33,677 nt of DNA from Nostoc sp. FACHB-110 (GCF_014697425.1 NZ_JACJRU010000062.1:1-33677), one strand, 5' to 3'; positions 7,673 through 15,909 are shown, counted from the stretch's first letter. The notes: generated by a model not told the origin, from the sequence alone. Made by a program: numbers and translations.

Positions 7673-8559
7673 CTTGGATAGTAGGGCATTTATTGGCTGC
7701 TTGTATTGGCGTGAGTTTGGGCTTAATTGGCGGCGGGGGTTCGGTTTTAGCACTACCAATTTTAGTTTACGTTATGGGGATTCCTGCAAAATCAGCGATC
7801 GCTATGACTTTAGTTATTGTCGGTACTGTCAGCTTGTTGGGTATAATTCCTCACTGGCGAGCCAAAAATGTGAATTTCAAGACAGCATTAATTTTCGGTT
7901 CAGCAACCATGTTGGGGGCATTTTTAGGTTCCAAAATTGCCATACTGCCATTTGTCACCGCAACTTTTCAAATGTTGCTGTTTGCTTTGATGATGTTGTT
8001 TGCGGCAGTGTTGATGATTCGTCGCAGTTCTCAGCCTGTAACCACAGATCATCAACTGGCATTATATCAGCCACCAGTGTGTAAGTATTGCTGGTTATGG
8101 TTAATGACAGAAGGCTTGGGTGTTGGCGTACTAACTGGGTTAGTTGGTGTAGGTGGTGGGTTTGCGATCGTTCCGGCTTTGGTATTGTTAGGAAATGTAC
8201 CCATGAAGCAGGCAATTGGCACATCACTGTTAATTATTGTATTTAACTCAGTTGCAGGCTTTTTGGGTTATGTTGGTCATGTTTCTTTAAATTGGAACTT
8301 AATGTTATCGTTCATTGTGGCTGCTAGTGTTGGAACAGTTTTTGGTGCGTACTTAGCCCAATTTGTTCCGGCGCATAAACTACAAAAAAGCTTTGGTTAT
8401 TTTTTACTGGCAGTTGCAGCTTTAGTTCTCATACAGAACTTTCATAAGCCTCAATCAACAACAGTCTCACAACAGGACTTATCCCCCCTTCGTCCTCCTG
8501 CCTCCTTAATACACCCAAAAAAAGGCTTCTTTCCTACTCCCCACTCCCTGACTACATAA
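7669..8559 (+). CDS. TauE/SafE-family sulfur-anion permease
   Basis: The 296-residue protein has the two-fold repeat of TauE/SafE transporters: GLIGGGGSVLALPILVYVMG near the N-terminus and GLVGVGGGFAIVPALVLLG about 145 residues later, with around eight hydrophobic helices in all. Members export or exchange sulfite, sulfoacetate, thiosulfate and related anions. Coupled by ATGA overlap to the rhodanese, it most likely exports sulfite or thiosulfate made from persulfide. The last 30 or so residues (SPLRPPASLIHPKKGFFPTPHS) lie outside the fold and are encoded by C/T-rich DNA of the intergenic repeat type, so the C-terminus seems to have been extended by read-through into such sequence. Confidence 0.9.
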   Translation: MTWIVGHLLAACIGVSLGLIGGGGSVLALPILVYVMGIPAKSAIAMTLVIVGTVSLLGIIPHWRAKNVNFKTALIFGSATMLGAFLGSKIAILPFVTATFQMLLFALMMLFAAVLMIRRSSQPVTTDHQLALYQPPVCKYCWLWLMTEGLGVGVLTGLVGVGGGFAIVPALVLLGNVPMKQAIGTSLLIIVFNSVAGFLGYVGHVSLNWNLMLSFIVAASVGTVFGAYLAQFVPAHKLQKSFGYFLLAVAALVLIQNFHKPQSTTVSQQDLSPLRPPASLIHPKKGFFPTPHSLTT

Positions 8560-8621
8560 GTAAATTCCCAAATCACACTGATTCATGTATGAGGTTTTGA
8601 GTTGAACATGCCTAGACATAC

Positions 8622-8633
8622 TACTATATAGTA
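8622..8633. promoter_or_regulatory. Palindromic operator candidate before the arsR-family gene
   Basis: TACTATATAGTA is a perfect 12-bp palindrome 29-40 bp upstream of the first ATG of the ArsR-family gene. Its core is identical to the palindrome at 6316-6325 in front of the persulfide dioxygenase. This suggests autoregulation and shared control of the operon. Confidence 0.6.
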
Positions 8634-8661
8634 ATTTAGTAGTTTATCTTTTTGAAAAACA

Positions 8662-9009
8662 ATGATGGTTGAAGGTTTACCTATGGCACTTGGGCCAGTT
8701 GCGGACTATTTTAAAGTGCTGTCAGAAGTTAGTCGGCTGCAAGTGTTGTGTAGTTTAAAATCAGGTAGCAAAAATGTCTCAGAAATTATTGCAGCTACTG
8801 GACTAGGGCAAGCAAATGTATCTAAACATTTGAAGATTTTGGCGCAAGCAGGAATTGTTCAACGTCAACCACAAGGGGTGAATATTTATTATGAAATTGT
8901 TGATCCATTGATTTTTGAAATTTGCGAATTAGTATGCGATCGCCTTTCAACTCGTCTTCAGCAGCAATCAGAGCAGTTAAAGCATCTAGAAGCTTTGCGA
9001 AATAACTAA
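8662..9009 (+). CDS. ArsR-family repressor, BigR/SqrR-like persulfide sensor
   Basis: This winged-helix repressor has the ArsR core VLSEVSRLQVLCSL...NVSEIIAATGLGQANVSKHLKILAQAGIV and wing RQPQGVNIYYEI. It lacks the ArsR CVC metal site. C30 (LQVLCSLKSG) corresponds in position to the first reactive cysteine of BigR/SqrR in helix alpha-2. C88 and C92 (FEICELVCDRL) lie where the second is found in the C-terminal helix. These sensors form an intramolecular polysulfide link with persulfide and release DNA. Together with the dioxygenase, rhodanese and TauE/SafE genes this mirrors BigR operons. Three ATGs are possible: 8662, 8665 and 8683. GAAGG 8-9 nt before 8683 favours MALGPVADYF as the true N-terminus. 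Confidence 0.87.
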   Translation: MMVEGLPMALGPVADYFKVLSEVSRLQVLCSLKSGSKNVSEIIAATGLGQANVSKHLKILAQAGIVQRQPQGVNIYYEIVDPLIFEICELVCDRLSTRLQQQSEQLKHLEALRNN

Positions 9010-9061
9010 GATTGTACTGCCCCATCAAAGAATTTTGACGTAAATGGAATTAAATAATTGC

Positions 9062-9097
9062 TTATGTAGAGACACGATATACCGCGTCTCTACATAA
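9062..9097. terminator. Long hairpin after the arsR-family gene (dispersed repeat type)
   Basis: TTATGTAGAGACACG (9062-9076) pairs with CGCGTCTCTACATAA (9083-9097) with one mismatch around a 6-nt loop, 52 bp after the stop. On the minus strand the mismatch becomes a G-U pair. There is no clear T-run. It probably ends transcription from one or both sides, but the same kind of hairpin is also a dispersed repeat in Nostocales. Confidence 0.45.
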
Positions 9098-9133
9098 TAT
9101 GTATTAATATGATATTTTTCGTTATAAATTGTC

Positions 9134-9322
9134 GGGGTTAAAACGAGAACGTTCGGGTTTGAAACGAGAACGTTCGGGGTTAAAACGAGAACATTCAGGT
9201 TTGAAACGAGAACGTTCAGGTTTGAAATGAGAACATTCAGGTTTGAAACGAGAACGTTCGGGTTTGAAACGAGAACGTTTAGGTTTGAAACGAAAATTGT
9301 CAGGCTTTGAACTCGAACAATC
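9134..9322. repeat. Array of 21-bp tandem repeats carrying GAACGTTC palindromes
   Basis: Eight consecutive units of exactly 21 bp (9134-9301), consensus RGGTTTGAAACGAGAACGTT plus C, are followed by one decayed unit (9302-9322). Four units carry the exact 8-bp palindrome GAACGTTC; two have GAACATTC. The unit length is two helical turns, so the palindromes face the same side of the DNA. Neither strand has a start codon for the repeated frame, so it is probably not coding. It lies between the convergent arsR-family gene and the WD40 ATPase gene. The rest of the 9010-9532 gap holds a hairpin (9062-9097) and C-rich repeat DNA before 9532. Confidence 0.8.
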
Positions 9323-9532
9323 GTGTTTATTTCTTCAATGTTCGCCTTTTAAGGTAGATTGTTGATGAGTGGAACGTGAAACTATCGCTTATTTACAGCA
9401 AATGCGATCGCTAAAACCTGTTCATTCTCTCCCCACATATCTTCATCTTCCCCTCATCCCCCTCCCCTTCCTTTCTCCCCACACCCGGTCACTGAGCGTA
9501 GCCGAAGTGTACACCCTTAAACCCCCACGCCC

Positions 9533-12500
9533 CTAATTCCCACACACCCTTGGCGCATCATCATGACTAGCCAAATAACCCTTCAGCCAACTGCAACCCT
9601 GCGCGAGTAAATCATTTAGATTCAAATTCCACAGTTTGATGGTGTTGTCATCACTAGCGGAGGCTAAGGTTTTGCCGTCAGGGCTGAACACCACACTAAT
9701 GACCGCATCACTATGGCCTTCAAGGGTGGAGATGAGTTTAACTGTGTAGCGATTCCACAGTTTAATGCTGTTGTCAGCACTAGCGGAAGCTAAGGTATTA
9801 CCGTCGGGGCTGAACACTACACTAATGACTGCATTGCTATGACCTTCGAGGGTGGATATGAGTTTACCTGTATGCCAATTCCACAATTTGATGCTGTTGT
9901 CAGCACTAGCGGAGGCTAAGGTTTTGCCATCCGGGCTGAATACCACGCTAATGACTGCATTGCTATGACCTTCGAGGGTGGATATGAGTTTACCTGTATG
10001 CCAATTCCACAATTTGATGCTGTTGTCAGCACTAGCGGAGGCTAAGGTTTTGCCATCCGGGCTGAATACCACACTATTAACCGCATCACTATGACCTTCC
10101 AAGGTAGATAGGAGTTTACCTGTATGCGAATCCCATAGTTTGATGGCCTTGTCAAGACTAGCAGAGGCTAGGGTATTACCGTCGGGACTGAACACCACAC
10201 TAATGACCACATTGCTATGACCTTCTAAGGTAGAGATGAGTTTACCTGTGTGCCGATTCCACAATTTGATACTGTTGTCAGCACTAGCGGAGGCTAAAGT
10301 TTTGCCATCCGGGCTGAACACCACACTCCAGACTCCATCGCTATGACCTTCTAAGGTGGAAATAACTTTATCTGTGTCTCGATTCCACAATTTGATGCTA
10401 TTGTCAGCACTAGCAGAGGCTAAGGTTTTGCTGTCCGGGCTGAACACCACACTATTGACCCCATCGTTATGACCTTCTAAGGTGGAAATAACTTTATCTG
10501 TGTCTCGATTCCACAGTTTGATGGTCTTGTCAGCACTAGCAGAGGCTAAGGTTTTGCTGTCCGGGCTGAACACCACACTATTGACCCCATCGTTATGACC
10601 TTCGAGGGTGGAGATGAGTTTACTTGTGTCTCGATTCCACAGTTTGATGGTCTTGTCATTACTAGCGGAGGCTAAGGTTTTGCCATCCGGGCTGAATACC
10701 ACAGTATTGACCGCATCACTATGACCTTCTACGGTGGAAATAACTTTACCGGTATGCCGATTCCACAGTTTGATGTTGTTGTCCCAACTAGCGGAGGCTA
10801 AGGTTTTGCCATCCGGGCTGAATACCACAGTATTGACCGCATCGCTATGACCTTCTAAGGTGGAAATAACTTTACCGGTGTGCCGATTCCACAGTTTGAT
10901 GCTGTTGTCCCAACTAGCGGAGGCTAAGGTTTTGCCGTCCGGGCTGAACACCACACTATTGACTACATCACTATGACCTTCGAGGGTGGAGATGAGTTTA
11001 CCTGTGTTTCGATTCCACAGTTTGATGCTGTTGTCCCAACTAGCAGAGGCTAAGGTTTTGCTGTCTGGGCTAAACGCCACACTATTGACCACATTGCTAT
11101 GACCTTCGAGGGTGGAGATGAGTTTACCTGTGTCTCGATTCCACAGTTTGATGGTCTTGTCAGTACTAGCGGAGGCTAAGGTTTTGCCGTCGGGACTGAA
11201 CACCACACTCGTGACCACATTGCTATGACCTTCGAGGGTGGAGATGAGTTTACCCGTGTCTCGATTCCACAATTTGATAGTCTTGTCAGCACTAGCAGAG
11301 GCTAAGGTTTTACCGTCCGGGCTGAACACCACACTATTGACCCCATCGCTATGATCTTCTAAACGATTTATTTCTCGAATCTCTAGCAGAATAGTCTGCA
11401 AACTAAACAACGGGCTGTAAGCTGGGTAATCTGCTAAAGATTTTGTATCCTTAACTAAAGTTTTGAGTTCTTCGCCACTCCGCACGGCTAACAGCAATCC
11501 CTCAATTTCGTTAAAACGTCTAAACTCCCGCAAGGCATTTGTTCCGTCTTGTTCTAATTGCGTCGCCTTTAACGCAATTTTGCGAAATTCATCGGCTTTT
11601 TTTAGTTCTGCTAAGGCATTACCACGGGCAGCAATGGCTTTATCTAAAGCAATTTGAGCATTTTTTAAGTCTGCTTGCGCTTTTTGTTTTTCTCCAGTGG
11701 CAAAATTGGCATCAGCTTGTGCCAATTTTGCCTTTTCGGTTGCTTCTTTAAACTGCTGTGTCGCTGCTTTTACTTGTTGGTTAGCTTGATCTAAATTTGC
11801 TTGGGCTTGAATAAACTTATTATTCGCCGCGTTTGCTTTTTCTGTGGCTGCTTTTTGGTCTTTAATGGCTTTTTGTTTTTCTGTTAGAGCTTTGTTTTTT
11901 TGTGCAGTTACAACATCTATATCTTTTTTCGCCCTATTGCGTTCAGCTATCGCCGCCGTTTTTTCTTGTTTGGCTATATCCCTTTCACCTATCGCCGCAG
12001 TTTGCTCTTTTTTAGCTTTATCGCGTTCATTAATAGCCAAAGACTGCTCATGTCTAGCGTTTCCCGCCACTACCAAAGCCGCTACAGCCCCCACTAAAGA
12101 TAATGCCAATACTCCTGTGCCTAAGCGAATTTGTCTTTGGGTTTTGCGTTGCGCCTGTGCCAAACGTTGATTTGCTTGTCTTTCTTCTTCTAAAGCTACT
12201 TCGGCTCGTTGCTGCGCCTCTGCCAAAATTTGATTAGCTTGTGTTTGTGCTTCTAAAGCAATTTGCATTTGTTGTTTATCAAATTCTTGACTAGCTGCCA
12301 AAAATTGATAATCAACATCGCTCAAACTTTTACCTGCTGCCCATGTTTGGGCATCTTGCAAAGCCTTTCCCCGCAACAAGCGCGACTCATCTTGATATTC
12401 CGCCGCCACCCAAGCATTAAAAGCATCAGAATAGGGACGCAACCGGGATAAAATATTGTTACACCATTCCCAGCGAAACACTTCTGCATAGATGCGGTTA

Positions 12501-13564
12501 TAAATTCGCAACTTGCCATCTCGCTTCACCACCAACCCAGTCAACCGCAACACCATTTGGTCATGACTATCATCTGCAACTATTTCACCTTGCTGCAAAA
12601 TCTGTTGACACAAGCCCAACAGCCGCCCAGTGCGCTTTTCCCCACTCTGCATGATTCTGTCACGAATCGTTTTTAAATGCTCCGGCTCATCTTGCCCTTC
12701 CCAATTCTCAATAATTCGCTTTCTAACAACTTCTTCCACCCACACAGCAATTTCAGATTTCTCCCCATCCCCCTGGTTACTGAGCGCAGTCGAAGTACAC
12801 TCCCCAATCATCAACTTACAAACTTTCTGCGTCAAAAACGGCTGTCCCCCCGTCCACGCCAACACCGCCGCCATCAATTCTTGCGAATTTCCAATTGTTG
12901 CTAAACCCCGCGCCAAAGGTTCGGCTTCTTCTAATTTAAAACCAGTTAAATCAATGGCGCGACCAACATTAAAAGGCGTGCGTCTTTTATCTTCAATCAA
13001 ATCTGAGGGAGTAGACACCCCAATTAAGGCAAAAGTGATGCGGTTATATTCAGGTTTATCTGCCCGACGGTTATAACAATCTCGAATGACTGCAAAAAAA
13101 TCATCTAAATTAAAAGGCAGACTCAAAACACTATCAATCTCATCAATAAAAATAACAATCTTGTGATGAATTCTGGGTAATAAAACTTTTTCAATAAACT
13201 TACTAAACCTCTGCACAGGTGAAATTAAATGATTTTCCTGCCACCAAGTTTCTAAATCAAAATCAGTATAAAGATTAAAATAACCCACCAATATATCAAT
13301 CACTCCGGCATACCATTGTTCAGCATTCATATCTGCCGTGCCAATAGCCGTAATATCAATAGCCGCGCAAGCAAACCCTTCATCTTGCAACCGCCGCATC
13401 ACCTGTACCCGCAAGCTAGATTTCCCCATCTGCCGCGAATTCAGCACATAACAAAATTCCCCAGCTTGCAAGCCTGCATACAAATCTTCGTCAGCTTGTC
13501 GTCTGACATAAGTTGGCGCATCTTGGGGGAGACTACCCCCGACTTGGTACTGGTATTTTGTCAT
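9533..13564 (-). CDS. AAA-like (nSTAND-type) ATPase with membrane helix, coiled coil and 14 WD40 repeats
   Basis: The 1343-residue protein begins with an ATPase of the AAA_35 kind: Walker A SRQMGKSSL with K48, Walker B IVIFIDEIDS with D141/E142, and the TPFNVG motif. A coiled coil follows (about 430-475), then a single membrane helix (about 478-502, LALSLVGAVAALVVAG) and a long Lys/Ala/Glu-rich coiled coil (about 505-690). Residues about 735-1313 are 14 WD40 repeats, every one 42 residues long, enough for two seven-bladed propellers (9626-11362). Repeats are nearly identical except at a few surface positions. Such proteins sense a ligand with the propeller and act through the NTPase. It lies third in a probable operon behind a nuclease-like and a CHAT-protease gene. 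A dispersed repeat is embedded near residues 253-262. Confidence 0.9.
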   Translation of the reverse strand: MTKYQYQVGGSLPQDAPTYVRRQADEDLYAGLQAGEFCYVLNSRQMGKSSLRVQVMRRLQDEGFACAAIDITAIGTADMNAEQWYAGVIDILVGYFNLYTDFDLETWWQENHLISPVQRFSKFIEKVLLPRIHHKIVIFIDEIDSVLSLPFNLDDFFAVIRDCYNRRADKPEYNRITFALIGVSTPSDLIEDKRRTPFNVGRAIDLTGFKLEEAEPLARGLATIGNSQELMAAVLAWTGGQPFLTQKVCKLMIGECTSTALSNQGDGEKSEIAVWVEEVVRKRIIENWEGQDEPEHLKTIRDRIMQSGEKRTGRLLGLCQQILQQGEIVADDSHDQMVLRLTGLVVKRDGKLRIYNRIYAEVFRWEWCNNILSRLRPYSDAFNAWVAAEYQDESRLLRGKALQDAQTWAAGKSLSDVDYQFLAASQEFDKQQMQIALEAQTQANQILAEAQQRAEVALEEERQANQRLAQAQRKTQRQIRLGTGVLALSLVGAVAALVVAGNARHEQSLAINERDKAKKEQTAAIGERDIAKQEKTAAIAERNRAKKDIDVVTAQKNKALTEKQKAIKDQKAATEKANAANNKFIQAQANLDQANQQVKAATQQFKEATEKAKLAQADANFATGEKQKAQADLKNAQIALDKAIAARGNALAELKKADEFRKIALKATQLEQDGTNALREFRRFNEIEGLLLAVRSGEELKTLVKDTKSLADYPAYSPLFSLQTILLEIREINRLEDHSDGVNSVVFSPDGKTLASASADKTIKLWNRDTGKLISTLEGHSNVVTSVVFSPDGKTLASASTDKTIKLWNRDTGKLISTLEGHSNVVNSVAFSPDSKTLASASWDNSIKLWNRNTGKLISTLEGHSDVVNSVVFSPDGKTLASASWDNSIKLWNRHTGKVISTLEGHSDAVNTVVFSPDGKTLASASWDNNIKLWNRHTGKVISTVEGHSDAVNTVVFSPDGKTLASASNDKTIKLWNRDTSKLISTLEGHNDGVNSVVFSPDSKTLASASADKTIKLWNRDTDKVISTLEGHNDGVNSVVFSPDSKTLASASADNSIKLWNRDTDKVISTLEGHSDGVWSVVFSPDGKTLASASADNSIKLWNRHTGKLISTLEGHSNVVISVVFSPDGNTLASASLDKAIKLWDSHTGKLLSTLEGHSDAVNSVVFSPDGKTLASASADNSIKLWNWHTGKLISTLEGHSNAVISVVFSPDGKTLASASADNSIKLWNWHTGKLISTLEGHSNAVISVVFSPDGNTLASASADNSIKLWNRYTVKLISTLEGHSDAVISVVFSPDGKTLASASDDNTIKLWNLNLNDLLAQGCSWLKGYLASHDDAPRVCGN
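9626..11362 (-). repeat. 126-bp tandem repeats encoding 14 WD40 blades
   Basis: The WD40 part of the ATPase gene consists of a 126-bp unit in 14 head-to-tail copies with no length change. Neighbouring units are almost identical at DNA level; the two units spanning about 9830-10080 are the closest. This points to recent amplification by unequal recombination or to gene conversion. Differences concentrate at codons 5-9, 25-27 and 33-38 of each unit. Confidence 0.85.
12775..12803. repeat. Dispersed repeat inside the ATPase coding region
   Basis: The stretch GTTACTGAGCGCAGTCGAAG and its continuation is the same kind of element as the intergenic copy at 9488-9512 (CACTGAGCGTAGCCGAAGTG) and resembles the TTCGACAAGCTCAGTAC copy at 23479. 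Here it lies in frame within the ATPase gene and encodes part of GECTSTALSNQGDGEKSE, a likely surface loop. Confidence 0.6.
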
Positions 13565-13620
13565 AAAGGGGTGTAGGGGTATGGGGTTAGGTTGAAAAAA
13601 TCTTGTACATAGTTGACGAA

Positions 13621-14253
13621 TTACGAATTATTTTGTTGGACTAAATTAGCTAGATGTTTTAAAACTTTGACCACAGTATAAATGTCTTCATCACGATTTA
13701 GAGAAAGTGTGTAAGATAATGCGTATTTTGGTATGCCTTGTTTGGTTAACTTAATAAATTGAAATTCTCGACCATTGGTAACAAAACCAAATGTCGGTTT
13801 ACCGTTGTCAGGATTACCCAACATATAAGCCAAAGCTTGGGGAATAGCTACTTCTAAAGAATATTGCGCCCTTTTGGCTTCAATCACCAGCACCCAAAAT
13901 GGTGGATGAAATACCAAAATATCAATACGTCCTCTAACAATTGTGCCTTCATCTTCAGAAGAAATTTCAACTTCTTGTGCTGAGGCGATATAAAAAGGTG
14001 GTTGATAAAAACCTGCTAAACGCAATAACGGCGACAACACCACCATTTTGACTACAGGTTCTAAAACTGGATATTTCGATAAATGCAAATACTCTGCTTT
14101 CACCTCGCTGAGTAATTGCTGTTCTAATTCACTCAACGGTGGTAAATCTTGTCGCCACTCTAAAAAAAACTCAGTTTCATCGGCAAGTTGTAGCCCAAAT
14201 TCATCAATAATTTGCGCTAAGGATATATCTTTGCCTTGAATAACTTGAACCAT
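13621..14253 (-). CDS. PD-(D/E)XK nuclease-like protein (type I restriction R N-terminal type)
   Basis: The 210-residue protein carries the core RGRIDILVF...VLVIEAKRAQYSLEVAIPQALAYM, which matches the PD-(D/E)XK pattern with D in the second strand and E-x-K in the third (EAK). A preceding helix (SELEQQLLSEVKAEY) and an Arg-rich loop are also typical of HsdR-N/COG4748-like proteins. There is no helicase domain, so it is stand-alone. Many such proteins in cyanobacteria are uncharacterised; nuclease activity is inferred from the motif only. It lies 48 bp after the CHAT-ATPase gene and 56 bp before the WD40-ATPase gene, all on the minus strand, so it probably forms an operon with them and may act as a nucleic-acid effector. 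Confidence 0.72.
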   Translation of the reverse strand: MVQVIQGKDISLAQIIDEFGLQLADETEFFLEWRQDLPPLSELEQQLLSEVKAEYLHLSKYPVLEPVVKMVVLSPLLRLAGFYQPPFYIASAQEVEISSEDEGTIVRGRIDILVFHPPFWVLVIEAKRAQYSLEVAIPQALAYMLGNPDNGKPTFGFVTNGREFQFIKLTKQGIPKYALSYTLSLNRDEDIYTVVKVLKHLANLVQQNNS

Positions 14254-14267
14254 TTATGTATACCTTC

Positions 14268-14302
14268 ACTGATAACTGATAACTGATAACTGATAACTGA
14301 TT
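14268..14302. repeat. Short tandem heptad repeat (ACTGATA)5
   Basis: Four perfect ACTGATA units and a fifth ending in T form an STRR-type array of the sort typical of heterocystous cyanobacteria. It fills most of the 48-bp gap between the CHAT-ATPase stop and the nuclease-like start, touching the stop codon. Confidence 0.8.
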
Positions 14303-15909
14303 CATAGTTTTAGGCGATCGCAAAAATATTTCCGGTATAAACTACACAATGGCATAATTTTATTTCCTTGAAATTTCACTAAGCCCATACTGCGGAGTTT
14401 AAAGGCTTCTGTTGTCTCTACATCCACGGCGACATCAGCTGTCACTACTTGTTTTAAGGCTGCTAATAATTGATCATCTTTTTGCAAGTTCAGCAAATGA
14501 CGGCGCAAATGGTCACTATAAGGCCCCGCTTCTGTTGGGGCGATTTGTTCTAGTTCTTTCCAAGTCATCCTCCCGCGTCCAATTTGATATAAAGCCACCC
14601 GCACTAAATAAGGATGTCCCCCCACTAACCCTATTAATTCCTCAACTTGCGAGTTTGTCCAATTCAGTGCGTGACGCTGCACTAAATCTTGCACCTGTGC
14701 TTGATTTAATTCTGGTAACTCCACAGGTAAACCCACATTAAAAGGCGACTGATTAATATTTAAAGGGATATACACTTCTTTAGAATGGACAATTACCAGT
14801 CTCAGCTTTTGCCAAATCGCATCATTCTTAGCACGTTCATGCCAAGCGCGCAGCAAGCCGAAAAAATCGGTTGCAATTGTCGGGTGCTTAAAAATTTCGT
14901 CTACTTCATCTAAACCCAAAGTGATGGGCGTGTCGATTTCTTTCAGTAAATACCTTTGAAAGTAGTTACTACACTTGTTTTTACTCCCTAAAACCCCGCG
15001 CCAAAAGTCTTCTAACTTGTCTGTTAATCCCAGGTTATCGGTGATGCTGGCGCAAAACCACTGCAAAAACATATCTAAACTATCGAGAAATTCGGCATCA
15101 GCTGACTGAAAATTTAAATATGCAGTTTGATAACCTTGTTGGCTGCCATAGTCAAGAACTCGTGACATTAATGAGCTTTTCCCCATCTGGCGCGGTGCTT
15201 TAATTCTAATTAATGCCCCAGGGTTGAGAATTTCTGTGTAACAATCGCTTTCTATTGGCGATCGCTCGATGTAAAATGCAGATCCTAGGGGAACTTGCCC
15301 TTCCGGATTTTCTAAAATTACATCTGAGGCTGTTGGCGTTGGCTTAACTGAATTTTTGCGACTTTTGAGCACAGGAATAAAAGATTCGGGAATGTTTTTT
15401 AAATCAATCGCATTGCAACCAAATTCATAAGCATCTTGATAGGATCTATCCGCACCCAGCGCATCATAAAAACCCACCGCAAACTCTCTAGCGGCTTCAT
15501 CGCCAATAGCTTGGCTCATTCCTACTACACAGCCAATATGCTGAAAAATTGCCTCGGCTTGCACTTCGCTATAGCAAGCATTTAATAAAACGCACTCAAT
15601 TTTGTCTTTAAATAAGCCAAATAACCTAGTTAAAGCTGCTGTACTGACTAATTGCCCCTCTCCTGCTTCATTTTCTAGCACTAAACCTTGATTACCAGTG
15701 CCGTGTCCCGAAAAATGCACAATTTCCGGTTCATAATCTAAAAGCGCGCGGCGCAAATCTTCAGGACGTACTGCCCATTGAGAAATAATCTCAAATTTAT
15801 CCCGGCTTTTGCCGCGTTCTAACCCTGCTTGAATTTCTCGGACTTCTTTATCTAAACGTAATGGTTTGCCGTCGGTAGGATGGGCTGATAAAATCAGGAT
15901 TTTTTTCAC
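14302..15909 (-). CDS. CHAT-domain caspase-like protease fused to an AAA_35-type ATPase
   Basis: Residues 1-180 form a CHAT domain: the start KKILILSAHPTDGKPLRLDK, the catalytic His in EIVHFSGHGTG (H69) and the catalytic Cys in CVLLNACYSE (C112). Residues about 205-535 form an ATPase with Walker A APRQMGKSSL (K244), Walker B TLGLDEVDEIF (D334/E335) and SPFNVGLPVELPEL, similar to the ATPase of the WD40 protein two genes downstream. A CHAT protease joined to a STAND-like NTPase is a known arrangement in bacterial conflict and death systems, where the NTPase gates the protease. The substrate is unknown; the neighbouring ATPase or nuclease-like protein are possible targets. The protein is soluble, with no membrane segment. 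Start at 15909 follows the usual MKKILILSA N-terminus. Confidence 0.9.
   Translation of the reverse strand: MKKILILSAHPTDGKPLRLDKEVREIQAGLERGKSRDKFEIISQWAVRPEDLRRALLDYEPEIVHFSGHGTGNQGLVLENEAGEGQLVSTAALTRLFGLFKDKIECVLLNACYSEVQAEAIFQHIGCVVGMSQAIGDEAAREFAVGFYDALGADRSYQDAYEFGCNAIDLKNIPESFIPVLKSRKNSVKPTPTASDVILENPEGQVPLGSAFYIERSPIESDCYTEILNPGALIRIKAPRQMGKSSLMSRVLDYGSQQGYQTAYLNFQSADAEFLDSLDMFLQWFCASITDNLGLTDKLEDFWRGVLGSKNKCSNYFQRYLLKEIDTPITLGLDEVDEIFKHPTIATDFFGLLRAWHERAKNDAIWQKLRLVIVHSKEVYIPLNINQSPFNVGLPVELPELNQAQVQDLVQRHALNWTNSQVEELIGLVGGHPYLVRVALYQIGRGRMTWKELEQIAPTEAGPYSDHLRRHLLNLQKDDQLLAALKQVVTADVAVDVETTEAFKLRSMGLVKFQGNKIMPLCSLYRKYFCDRLKL

Noticed and set aside
9134..9322. CRISPR array
   Set aside because: The 21-bp units are head-to-tail with no spacers, and no cas genes are visible.
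9134..9322. Repeat peptide gene (minus-strand frame reading ERSRFKP repeats)
   Set aside because: The frame has no ATG or GTG start with a ribosome-binding site and stops on both sides.
11844..12170. 108-codon + strand frame inside the WD40 ATPase gene
   Set aside because: It is the antisense of the coiled-coil/membrane region of a clear gene.
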